From Pseudocercospora fijiensis CIRAD86 (lineage: Eukaryota; Ascomycota; Dothideomycetes; Mycosphaerellales; Mycosphaerellaceae): a stretch of DNA of 64,000 bases. The notes under the pieces were generated by a model. The model saw only the letters and a program-made list of their open reading frames with translations. It made no database searches and was not told the DNA's origin. Positions within the stretch are counted from its first letter, which is position 1, and each line of letters opens with the position of its first letter. The position numbers and the translations under genes were made by a program. The stretch is from assembly GCF_000340215.1 (NCBI RefSeq), contig NW_006921536.1:2767016-2831015 (forward strand), in the 5' to 3' direction. Below are positions 20,827 to 31,399 of this stretch, one piece after another.

Positions 20827-23800
20827 TTATTTAGTCTCGGGGTCGTCTAGCTATAATTCTAGGCGGTCTTTATCGCTAGACTAGTTAGGTTCCTCGGAGT
20901 TAGAGTTAGATAGCTAGAAGTCTAGTTTACTATCGGAATTAACATCGGAAATGCTCTATATATAGTTAATCCGTATATAACCCTCCCTTTGTTCTTAAGT
21001 TATTCCTAATAGCTTACTAAGACGAATCTAGGGATAGGTATAGTTCTTAGGCAGAACAGGATCTATAATAGCGGTAGGATCCTCCTCCCGATAGGCATCT
21101 AAGGACGGTAGAGGGTCTATAGAGGCACTAACTTCCTCCTCGGTTAGCGGAGGGCGGGTAGGTTCTCGTAACTTAACGATCTTCTTTAGATTAGCCTAAG
21201 GATAAGTATACTTTAAGGTAGCACTATCTAGCTCCTAAAGAAGGTATACGGAACCCGAGTAAAGGACCTCCTTTACTCTATAAGGACCCTTCTACTTAAA
21301 GGCTAGCTTATAGGAGTAACTATACTCTAGTTCAGACCGGTATAGGAGAACTATATCGCTAACCTTTAGAGGCTCCTAATTAATAGTATTATAGTTATTA
21401 AAATACTGCTTAGCCTCTTCCCGAAGGCGACGTTGTCGAGCAAGACCCTCTTAAGAAGTCGTAGTTATATCCTTAAGAGCCTTAGCCCGTAGGGCAAGAA
21501 GATCTACCCTAGTACGAATAGACCTCTAATCGTAAACGCCGTGCGTACGATAGGACAATTTAATAGGAAGAACGGCGTCCCTCCTAATTATAAGCTCCGT
21601 AGGTATAAGTCTAGTCGTATCGACTATAGTAGTTCGGTCTACCTAGAGAAGAGCTAGGACGCGGGTAGAGATAGGAACTAATCTGTCTCCCCTATTAGTT
21701 ATCTTAGACAGGGCATTAATTAATAACCGATAGCCGCGCTTAACAATAGTATTCGACTAGGGATAGTACGGGGAGATGCGAACGTTCTTCGCCTCGTACG
21801 AAACAAGTAGCGCTTAAACTTCCTTAGCTATATTGCTCGTAGCGTTGTCTAAGATAATCTCGTAAGGTGTTTCCTAGCGGTAAAACAGATCCTTAAACAG
21901 GAAGGTAGCTATATCCCGGGCATTAATAGCACCGCAACCCTTATAGAAATAATAGGCCTCCGGCTATCGAGAAAGACCCTCTCGAATAATATATAGGCTA
22001 TTATTGCGGCTAAGATAGACCCTATCGCTATACTACCGCTCCCTAACTAACTAGGTAGTAGGGATACGCAGCTCTCCTAAACGTCGGTAGCTATTCCTAA
22101 AGTTACACTTAGGACAGCTCTTATAGTAGCGGGAGACATTAGCCTATACGCTGTCCTACTAGTAGCGTCGACGAAGGATATTAAAGGTGCCCTCCGCCGC
22201 TCGGTAGCCGAGCTTATCGTAAACGGAACGAAGGATTTCTTATCGGGCTACTAGATCGTTAATAATACGCTAGAGCGGGGCATTAATTATAGCCTATCGC
22301 TAAAGGATACGATCCTTAATAAGGAACCTCCGAGAATAGCGAATAATACGATAGTATTAACTCTTTAATAGACTAGGAGCTCTCTTCGTATAGGTAAGGA
22401 AGTAGGCGATATTATAGGAGTCGTCGGAGTAGACCCTATTAAGGATATTATCCCTATCTAGTTCGTCCGCCTTAGTATCGTCCGGGTCCTCGCCGTTAGT
22501 AGTAGGGTCTTCGTTAGGCTAGTTACTAGGTTAGCCGTCGGCAGTAGGCCTAGTAATTACCGGTATAGCGTTAATATAGAAGGTAGTAAAGAAGGTACGG
22601 TTAATAACTACGTCGACATCCTCTTCTTCTATTATCTCGGCGATGTCTTCTTCTATAGTAGGCCTTCTAGAAAGGCTATCCGGTCTAGTATGCTTCTTGC
22701 TAGGAATATAGAAGACGTCGAAATTAAACAAGTAGATCTAGGCAACCTACCGAGCTATCGTAGAGTTAGGTAGGTCGGAGGCTATACGGTTAAGTTAATA
22801 GACTAGCGTCTAAGTATCGACTTCTAGGCGAAAGAACACTCTAAAGAGCTAAGGTCGGAATTTCTTAAAAGCCTTATAGATACTAAGGCATTCTCGCTTA
22901 CTAGTATCGTATCGGGCCTCGATAGGTTTCTATAGACCGGACTCGTACCGGATAGGGTAACGTAAGGAGGGCTCCTTACGGTTACACTATATTAGTATCT
23001 CGCCGTAGCCTTCCCCGCTCGAGTCGATAGTAACAATTAGTAGACCTACGCCTTCCGAGTAGTTAATAGAGGTAAGCGTAGGCGCGCTAATAAGTGCCTC
23101 CGTAACCTTATCCTTAGCGGCTTAGTAAACGGAGGTCTATTTAAACTCTGTATCCTTCTTAAGCAAGGCGTATAGAGGCTTATATACTAACGCAAAGTTT
23201 TTAACCTAGATACGGAAGTAGGAGACTACTCTAAGCTAGATCCGGATATCTTTCTAACAGGTAGGGTCTAGCTAGGACACAATCTTTAGGACCCGTACAT
23301 TATTAGGATAGCGGCCGTTCTTATTAGTAACAAACCCGATAATGTTTATACGCTTATATAGGAGCTAAAGCTTTTCCCTATATACTATTAAGTTAGCCCG
23401 CTCTAAGTCGTAGAGGACACTATCGAGGTTCTAGATATGTTTAAGAAAGAACCTACGGATACTAGGCTCTACTTCTTCGTTGTTATACCTAGTTTTAGGG
23501 CCTTTAATACTAATGTCGTCGAGGAAAGGCATCGTAGCATAAGAAATATATACCGCGAGGACTTGATTTATAATACGTACGAACTAGGCTACTAAGTTAG
23601 TCGCCCCTTAGGGAAGGGTAGTCTGTCTATATAGTCTAAGAGGCGTTTCGAAACTGGTTAGGTCTCTGCTATCGGGGTAGAGAGGTGTCTGGTCGTAGCC
23701 CGAGAATACATCAGCTAGTAAGGCTACTATATAATTAGTAAAGGCTTCCGAGAACCTGTTAGTCTCTAGGGGAAGGTTAGCATCTCTAATCGTAACCGTA

Positions 23801-24530
23801 TTGAACTTTTAGGCAGCGTTAATTAGCCGGTACTTCCTTAGTTCCCTAGGAGCTGTCTTCTTCTAAACTAGGAAGTATAGATTGCGATACGAGGCATAGG
23901 AAGGCTCTAAGGTGCTAGCCCTTACACGCTGCCGTATTATGTCCTTAACTACTCCTCTTAGGCTTGGGTTTAGCTTGAACCCTAGGTAAGCCTAAGGCTT
24001 ATACTCGATCGTTTAGATCCTCTATAGAGGGGCAACCTCCGGGTTAATCCTACCTAGATACGTAAAGTTATATACTAATACGGCTTCGCGGTTGTATAGA
24101 AGCTCGTATAGCAAATCTAGCTTAAGATCCGAAAGCTCGATGCTAGGTTTAATGTTCGCTAGTCTCTCCGGCGTTAGCCTTAATCCCCTAGGAATAGTAG
24201 AGAACTTTTTAGTAATATACCTCTAGTCGTATAGACTATCCCTAGGTATTAATATCGCTTCGCGGTTAAGGCACTTTTGTCGCTAGTTAGGATTTCCGCT
24301 AGGATTAGACCTATTAGTTATATATACGCTGCCTTTTACGGGCTTAATCTTGTTAGCTACCCTCTTATATAGGGTATATATACTAACCGCTCGTAATACT
24401 CGAGCCCTCTCTCTTTTACGCTAGGCCCGGAGATTAGCGTAATAGAACAATGCGTAAACTTTATTAGAAGTCTCCTTAAGTCGGTAGGTATATAGCTAGT
24501 AGTCCTAATTTATAATTCTGGCGAAAACGT
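20827..24530 (-). pseudogene. Pol of second Gypsy family, copy a
   Basis: In sense order, the RT region has GYDQTPLY and the catalytic FLDD at 23515-23526, as in other Gypsy RTs with an F/Y-x-D-D box. RNase H ends in HTRPDSLSRRP near 22680; 66 codons there are still open. The integrase has an HHCC-like YYKSCPKCNFRN near 22120, ILDNATSN near 21841-21856 and SNTIVKRG near 21740. The last is where the third catalytic acid (Glu) is expected, and it reads Lys, a GAG-to-AAG change fitting RIP. The C-terminus ends DDPETK at a TAA (20827-20829) that copy b shares at 61936-61938. Confidence 0.9.
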
Positions 24531-24539
24531 TAGATTCCT

Positions 24540-24562
24540 AATAATACCCCCGGGGTAGTATT
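24540..24562. repeat. CCCCGGGG palindrome between gag-protease and pol
   Basis: Core TACCCCCGGGGTA with AATAA and GTATT arms, at the junction of the two large frames of copy a. Confidence 0.85.
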
Positions 24563-24564
24563 CG

Positions 24565-27500
24565 ATCGGCGCTCTAATTAGTTAGTTCGGATTCGGGCTC
24601 GGGTAGATCCGCTTCCGGCGGCGATAATTGCGATAGTATTATTACCGAGATTCGTGTACTAGGTTGTCGCTGCCGTATTATTATACTCGCTATCGCCTCG
24701 AGCATTCGTCTCCTTAGTATAGAGCCTAGAAACTTGCCTTAACGTACGGAGCGGCGTACCTCTAGATATAACCTATTTAAGCTATACTAACTTATAGCGC
24801 AGATTGCCGGTCTTACAACCGCGCTATAGCGTTTCCTAAAGAGCGTTTAGAAGTAGTAAGGATATCCTCGTAGGACTTATAGCTAGTGTTTCCGACATAA
24901 CTAGTAAATACGACTCGGTTACCCTTCTAGTTAGCGATAGTTCCTTCCTAGAAGCTATCGTCGCAGTTGCGCTAGATACCCTAAGTTATGCGAGACTATA
25001 GTCGACCTAGAATAATTAGCGTGTTCGGGTTAGCGGCAATCTAGAAGGTAAAGGAGAAGCATATACCGAAAGCGTCTACTATAATATTATAGTAGGTACC
25101 TACTAGCGCAACCTCCCTATTTACTCCCTATATACTAAGGGAAATATCTCTATTTATTAGTAGTCGGAGCTGTTTAGCCTAGCGCTTACTTATAATAAGT
25201 AACTCTAAACTATTATTAAGCATTGCTAGCAACTACTAACTATAGCTTCCGATAGTAACTTAAATATAGATAGCGGGAACGACGGCGAAGGAACGGGTAA
25301 CTACGGAAAGGTCTATATTATTAGGGATAGAGTAAAGTTCTTTAGGTTGAGGAGGTCCTACTCGACCGATTTATTAGCTAGTAAATCGGATAGCCTTAAT
25401 AGAAACTAAAACCGAAGTAGGGTCGGCATTATTACTATCCCCTCGGCCTATCTCCTTAATCCCCTCTTCGTTAGTATTATCGATAGTCTCCTAGCTCTCG
25501 TAGGTTACTAATTCGCCTTCTGCTAACTCCTAGGCACCTAAAAATTTAGGAAGGAACTATAGGGAAGAGACGTCGATATAGTCCTCTCGCCCCTATTTGC
25601 GTTAGAAGGCTATAAGGTCTTTTATAAAGGTAGCATCGTTAGGAATCCGGCTCTAGAATAGGTTAGTAGGCAAACCGTATACTAGAAGCTCTCCTATAGA
25701 CACGTTAGACTTAAGGTCTAGGAACTATAAAGCCTAGAAGAGAGTATTTGCCTTTATATCGTAAAAGTTAGTAGGCCCGGCACCGTACTTCTTTATATAC
25801 CTATTAAAGCGAAAGCTCTTTAGATCGGATAACTTCCGCTTATAGGTAGGTAGGTTAGCTAGACCTAGGGTACTACTAAGGTCGGTAGTATTATCCTCTA
25901 TATCGATACTAGGAGTCTCTAGTACCTCCGGAGTAGCTATACTAGCTCGAGTTGCACGGTCTTTAGCTATCTAGAGTGTCTTAGTCTTAGCGACTAATTC
26001 TCGCTGTTTCTTAGCCTTGTCGGCTACCTGTTTCTTAAGTATCCTAGTAGGGGCTACCGTACTAGGGCGGGTAGGGTTCTACGGGCTCTTACCCTTACCC
26101 TAGGATTAGGTTTAGGACGACTAAGTTTAGGACCTTATAGTAGCGTAGATATCTATACTGTTCTTAGTAACCGCGTAAACATTAGTAACTGCGTCCGGGT
26201 CCTAAGACACAAAGTTGACTTTAATAGGCTTAGTAGTGCCGTTACTGCTCCGCTCCTTAACCTGTTTTGCCCTAACCTTCTAAGTTTCTCGTTTAGTAAT
26301 AGCGGCGAGGGTACTATTCCTAGTATCCTTAAACTCGATCTTACTACTATACTTCTTCTCTAGAAGACTCCTAAGTTAAGGCAGCTTCGGGGCTCTACGA
26401 TCCTACTCGAAGTTAATCTTATCGCCGGTATCGGTATAGTAGAACCGACTATTTACTTATATAACGAGCTTCCTCTTAAGAAGCTCCTTCTAGATAGGGC
26501 AGTCTAATTAAACATATTTAAAACCGCCGCATATCTAGCACTTGCTATCTAAGTTAGAACAGATCTTCCGTATAGTATAGACGTTAACTAAAGGGGCCTT
26601 AGGGCAGTTAGGATCGGAAACCTAGTAGACCGGTAGTATATCCTTTAGTATGCTAGTATTAATAACCTCCCTAACTCGCTATAGTGCTTTCGTATTAAGG
26701 TTAAGCTAGGCTAGGGATTTAGCTAAGTCCGTAACGTCCTAAGAGTGCTTAGTAATAGTAGGAGTTACGGTCTTAGGACCGCTCTGCGACTCCGGAAGGA
26801 ACTTAGGTCCCTTACTTCCCGAGGCGTCGCTCTTTACCTAAGCTAGGTTATTCCGGTCCTCGCCGTAAATAAACTTCTTCGTATCGGCGGAGCTATTAAT
26901 GTCGTCCTTAATAGCCTCTAGGACCTCTTTATACTTCCTAAAGGTCTCGGGATTAGCTTTACTAAGCTTATAGCGACGGAAGATACGCTTAGCCGTAGAC
27001 TACGGCAACCCTTTAAGGAGCAGCCTCGTTCTTTAAGAGTTCTCGAGGTCCTACTAGTTAATGCCGTCCGCTAACTTAATAAACTCGCGGATATACTCCT
27101 TTAGGTCGTTATCTTCGGTACGCCTCTCTATATAGAGGTTCTTAAGCTACGTACGACTGCCTTTAATACGACAGCTATCGCGATCCCGATACTCCCTTAT
27201 AAAGGCCTACTTAAAGACCTCCTAGTCGGTATTAGACTTATCGTCCTTTCCTAGGTAGCTAACTAGGGTTCTAAGGGTTCGGTAAAGCTTAGTAATAGTA
27301 GTCCTCGTAAGGGACCGGACCTTGTACTAGTCCGACTCCTCTTCGAGCCTATACTCGGCTAAGTTGTCCTTAAAGCGTTCTACGTACGCCGTAGCGTTCC
27401 ACCCTTCGAATAAAGGGTTTCTACCGCTTCCTAGCTCTAGTAGGCGACGCCTATTTTAACGGAGAAGCTTAGTTTGTCCTTAGATTATTTTTATAACGAT

Positions 27501-27584
27501 ATTGTAAAGAGCCTCGGGCGTAGAAGGCTCGATAGCCCCTAGGTCGACGGCGCTTATAACAACTAGTCGTCGCCTAATTTCTTC
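24565..27584 (-). pseudogene. Gag-protease of second Gypsy family, copy a
   Basis: A minus-strand frame runs from the assembly gap to about 24600. The N-terminal half looks like a retrotransposon capsid (NPLFEGWNATAYVERF near 27370-27420). A zinc knuckle near 26500-26550 reads C-x2-C-x4-Tyr-x4-Cys, a CCHC with His changed to Tyr. A Lys/Arg-rich linker follows. A retropepsin-like domain near 24950-25250 has VTIGS, a LLAMLNNS segment (LDxGS-type), ELLIISKR and NTLIILGR. The N-terminal end lies in or beyond the gap at 27585-27684. Confidence 0.85.
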
Positions 27585-27684
27585 NNNNNNNNNNNNNNNN
27601 NNNNNNNNNNNNNNNNNNNNNNNNNNNNNNNNNNNNNNNNNNNNNNNNNNNNNNNNNNNNNNNNNNNNNNNNNNNNNNNNNNNN
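27585..27684. other. Assembly gap (100 N)
   Basis: One hundred undefined bases at the 5' part of gag in copy a. The round length suggests a scaffold gap of unknown true size. Confidence 0.98.
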
Positions 27685-28511
27685 TCGCTAGATTCCGAAG
27701 ATTCCGCTAATTCGTAATACTCCCTTTCGCTAGAGCTTATTCGATTGCTATCAAGTAGTTAACATAAAATGCTATAGGAAAGTGTTTTTAGTATATATTA
27801 TAGGTTTAGTTGTTTTCGATATTGCTATACGAGAAAATAGTGTACTAGGCTGTTTTCTTCTAATATTACCCCTAGGGTAGCATTAGAGTTTAGCCTCCTA
27901 GGGGTCGCCTAAACACCCCTAGGAGCTTCAATTTAGTAAACTTAGATAAAAGCCGCTCGGAGGAAGGAACATCGTTATCTCCTTTAGCTAGGTAGGGGGC
28001 GGGGGCCTTCTTTTTCTAGTAGAAGGCTAAGTACTATCCGAACGAGGCAGCGAATCCCGAAACAATCTACCCGGTTAATAGGGGAACTGTCTAGGCATCC
28101 GACCTGTAATCTAGAAATTGCTATCGTATAGATAGTCTTAGCGGGGCCCGCTAAGGTCGATAGGTAATTAATCTATCTCCCTCTCTTAGGCTAGGCGGTA
28201 GCTTATCTCGAGTAAGCAGTACTAAATAGGTCTTCGACCCGGAGCCGAGTCCTTAGAAGCTAGCTATAGTTATAGACTAGGCCCTAAGCTGTAATAGTCT
28301 TAAGGGTTTGTAGCTTTTCGGGGTTAAAGCGATGCCCTCGTTAAGAGGTTTCTCTGCTTGTCGTAACGGCCCCTTAAGATACTTCGGTATCGTCCGTATT
28401 ATAGGCTCTTATCGTACCCTCGCTTCGGTTATAGCTATTCGTGCCTAGAGACTACCTTTAATATACCCGAACCTATTAGATATAAAGAGATAGCCCTACC
28501 TTCGGCTCTAA
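27685..28511 (-). other. Leader and gag start region of second Gypsy family
   Basis: It lies between the 5' LTR and the gap. A palindrome at 27862-27884 marks the likely leader/gag border. Just inside the LTR the minus strand reads TTAGAGCCGAAGG, which could be a RIP-changed TGG-type primer-binding site, but the priming tRNA was not identified. No other coding frame was recognised. Confidence 0.55.
27862..27884. repeat. Palindrome upstream of gag
   Basis: Core TACCCCTAGGGTA with CTAATAT and GCATTAG arms; a variant of the CCCCGGGG palindrome. Confidence 0.8.
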
Positions 28512-28790
28512 TAAAGGACGGAAACTAACACTACTACTACTACTTATAGTAATAGTATAGGCTACCGAGGGTAATATAACCTATAGCAATACGGGCAGCT
28601 ATATTTAGTAAGATAGGATAACGAGACTATCGCTTAGGCTAATAACTAGAGCCCTATAATATAGGCATTGTAGAAGTGTAATATAAACAATATACTATAC
28701 AAGGTTAATAATCTGTCTACTCTATAGAAGGAGGCCTCTTATATAGGCTTAAAACTAGCCTATAGGTATAGGGCCGGTTACTAGCCAATA
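28512..28790 (-). repeat. 5' LTR, second Gypsy family copy a
   Basis: A 279-bp repeat that matches the LTR at 16485-16764; its right-hand end retains CCAATA, an unmutated version of the TG...CA end. Confidence 0.88.
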
Positions 28791-29440
28791 CTAGAGAGCG
28801 GAGGAACAAACGTAAAGCCGAGAATGTCCCTATAGTTAGAATTAATTGCAGTCTTTATTTTTATAGTACTAAAATTTTGAAATAGGCCAAATTCTACGTA
28901 TGTCTATAATGTAGAACCCCCTCTGTATAAGTCTAGCGGCAGCCGCGATAGTTGTTAAGTTATAAGCCTATCTAATATCTCTAAGGAGGTATTATAAGCA
29001 AGGAATCGCCCGATTAGTACAGTTTGTCTTTAGGCGCTTCGCTAAGGCTCGCTCTTCCTTCTATACTATACTAAATTAAGAAGACCCGAGATCCGGTATA
29101 CGTAGAATATAAAGGAAGTTACGAGTATAAAGCGAAAATAGCCTAAGATAGAGGTAGGACTAGAGTATATCGGAGGGCTCGTTATTGTCCTATATCCCCC
29201 TAGATCTATCGCAACTATATTCTAATAGTTTGTAGCGGAAGAGGCAAGGTGCTAGACTTTAGCTAGCATCGAAGACTTAAATAGCAACGCAATAAGTAGA
29301 ATAGCGGGCATAGACTTAATCCCCGCAGAAATATATGCCTAGAGCTATACTTGTATGTCCTAGAAATTTAGCGTACTATTCTTTTAGGCGGGCGCTACTA
29401 AAGTTTGCTAGCAAAGTCCTAATATAGTAGTATAACCTGT
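28791..29440. other. Unassigned sequence left of MULE transposase
   Basis: Probably the 3' end of the Mutator-like element, but no terminal inverted repeat could be matched by eye to the region near 37.4 kb. No coding frame was recognised. Confidence 0.35.
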
Positions 29441-31344
29441 TCCGGATTAGAATAGCCTTAGCTAAGGTAACGATTAGGGTTAAGAAGGAGGGTATTCTTA
29501 GCACGACGGCTTGCCTAATTAGTCGACTAGAATAGGGGTTTAATATTAATGCGTATTGTAGGTAGTATAGGCCTATATATAGTCGCTATTTTAACGACGT
29601 TACTATCGCTATATTATCTCTGCCTCTTACTACTGCCGCTATATCTATTAGAAGTCCTTCTCTTGCTATATATCTTACGTATAGCGTCGTCGTTGTCTAT
29701 CTAGTTAAACTAAGAAGCTGCTAATGCCTCTAATCTAAGGTCTATAACTCGTAACGGCCGCTAAGGCGTTATAAGGTCGACAAAGGACGTATTCGCCGCT
29801 CTAGGCGTATCGGCGCCTATTAAATCCACCTCTTTAACTAAGTCTATATCTATAGGCTATACCGACTATATATCTAGCAACGACGCGCGGTCGCGTTTAT
29901 AAGGTAATAGACGGAAGGCTAGCGGCGGCTCGAAGTAAGGGCGTATAGGCGACGATAATAGAGCCTAATTAATATACTATTATCGCTATCGCGGCGGCCG
30001 CGCTATAGCTAGCGCTCGGAAGGTTATTATTATTATTATCGACCGAGTTAGAGTCGTCGGCTGCGCTAGAAGGTATAAGGTCTACTACCGCGGCCGCTTA
30101 CCTATAAAGGTAACCTTAGGGGCGCCGCTCTCGTAGTAGTTAGCAATCGAGTAGTTAGCAAGGCTATATAGCGTATCCTTAACCTTGCGAAGGAAGCTAC
30201 GTATATAGCTATCGCGCACTGCTAGATTAACGGTCTTATCGTCGCAAATACAATAGAAGTATTAAAACAGGCCTTTAGTAGCCTCGTTATAGTATAACCT
30301 TAAATTACGAAGGTATAGGTCCCCTATAGTCTATAGCCTCCGCGTGTCTTCGTAGCCTTCTAGCTATAGTTAATTGCTGTCTCGCTACTTCTAATATAGA
30401 CTTATCTTCGTAGAATTGAAGCCGTTATATTAATTAACGTATACCTATTGTTGCTAGAGTGTAAAGGGCGTAACAAACAGGTGGAACCTAAGGATATAGT
30501 AATAAGGCAAGTAGGTTTGAAACTATCGAAGGCAATTACAATAGGCAGGTTATCTATTATTATATATTACTATTCCGGGATATATAGGCAGTCCTTTTGC
30601 CTTACATTTATCTATAATAGACAGTTGCTTTCTAACTAGGTCCTAAGCCGCTAGAGGTTGTAATCTCTCGAAGAAAGGCATCTATTTAATCTTCTAGCAG
30701 TTAGTAGATTTTCCGACCCTATATAGTTAGAGGTCTGCCTTATATAATGTTCGAGCGTTAATTGTTATTAGCTCTACTACAGTGCTATATACAGAAAGCT
30801 AGACTATCTCCTTCTTCTTGTTATATTTAATAGCGTTATAATAGCCTTCGAGAGGCGACGTTATCCGGACCTGTATAAGAAGAGGGCTTCCTAGCCGTGC
30901 CTAAGTTGCCTATAAATAGGACTTCTCGCGCTAGTTATTAATAAGGTATTATACCTATTTATCGGACCCCTTGTCTCTTAATTCCTATACTATTTCGTCG
31001 ATAGTATCGATAACTTCTACGTCGCTACGGGCGTAGTAAATCGCATAAGAGAATAGCCGCTAAACCTATAGGTACTACTTCTTAGGGAAGTGCCGTAGGA
31101 AGGTCTCTTTAGCGTATCGTTAATAGAGATATATTGTTATTGCCTCTTCTTTAAATGCTAGTCGGATAGCGCGTTGTTCTTAGGCCGAGTCGTTAGTTAT
31201 AGCTACTATAGGCTTCTAGCTAGGTGCCTATTTCTTTAATACTCGAAGCCTAGATTCGATTAGCTTTGCTCGCTAGCTTTGTAGCAATATATACCCCCCT
31301 AGTATCTAGGAGCCGAAGGCATTGCGGATATAGACTATAAATAG
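29440..31344 (-). pseudogene. MULE transposase, C-terminal part (split by LINE)
   Basis: Directly left of the LINE the minus strand continues the frame begun at 36290-37250: NAFGS, then RAKLIESRLRVLK, VAITNDS near 31190, AITIYLYxRYAKETFLRHFP and ITSPLEGYYNAIKYNKK near 30840-30870. This matches the MULE transposase pattern in which a catalytic-core ITD-type Asp segment is followed by a trp/his-rich segment and a TSxxEGxHxxxK block. A basic, Asn/Asp-rich tail continues to about 29450 with TAG-type stops. It would catalyse Mutator-type transposition. The split point is exactly at the LINE target duplication. Confidence 0.8.
31328..31344. repeat. LINE target-site duplication, left copy
   Basis: ATATAGACTATAAATAG, identical to 36290-36306 on the other side of the LINE. 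It merges into an ATAG microsatellite that forms the LINE 3' tail. Confidence 0.88.
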
Positions 31345-31399
31345 ATAGATAGATAGATATTTTATTTGCCTGTTGTAGTGCCTTTCGGCCTATGCAGGT

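Larger units (their letters stand above)
16485..28790 (-). mobile_element. Gypsy LTR retrotransposon, second family, copy a
   Basis: A minus-strand element of about 12.3 kb including a 100-base gap. In sense order it has a 5' LTR (28512-28790), a leader of more than 600 bp, gag-protease, pol (RT, RNase H, integrase), a palindrome-bounded spacer, a third ORF of about 900 codons, a purine tract (reverse complement of TCCCTCCCTTTCTTC) and the 3' LTR (16485-16764). Palindromes with core TACCCCCGGGGTA or a close variant punctuate the ORFs. The flanks (TTAAG, CTAGA) do not form a target duplication, so rearrangement or two nested insertions is possible. Copy b at 57565-64000 has the same layout. 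Confidence 0.9.

Noticed and set aside
30448..30639. 63-codon plus-strand open frame
   Set aside because: Antisense to the MULE transposase C-terminal frame.
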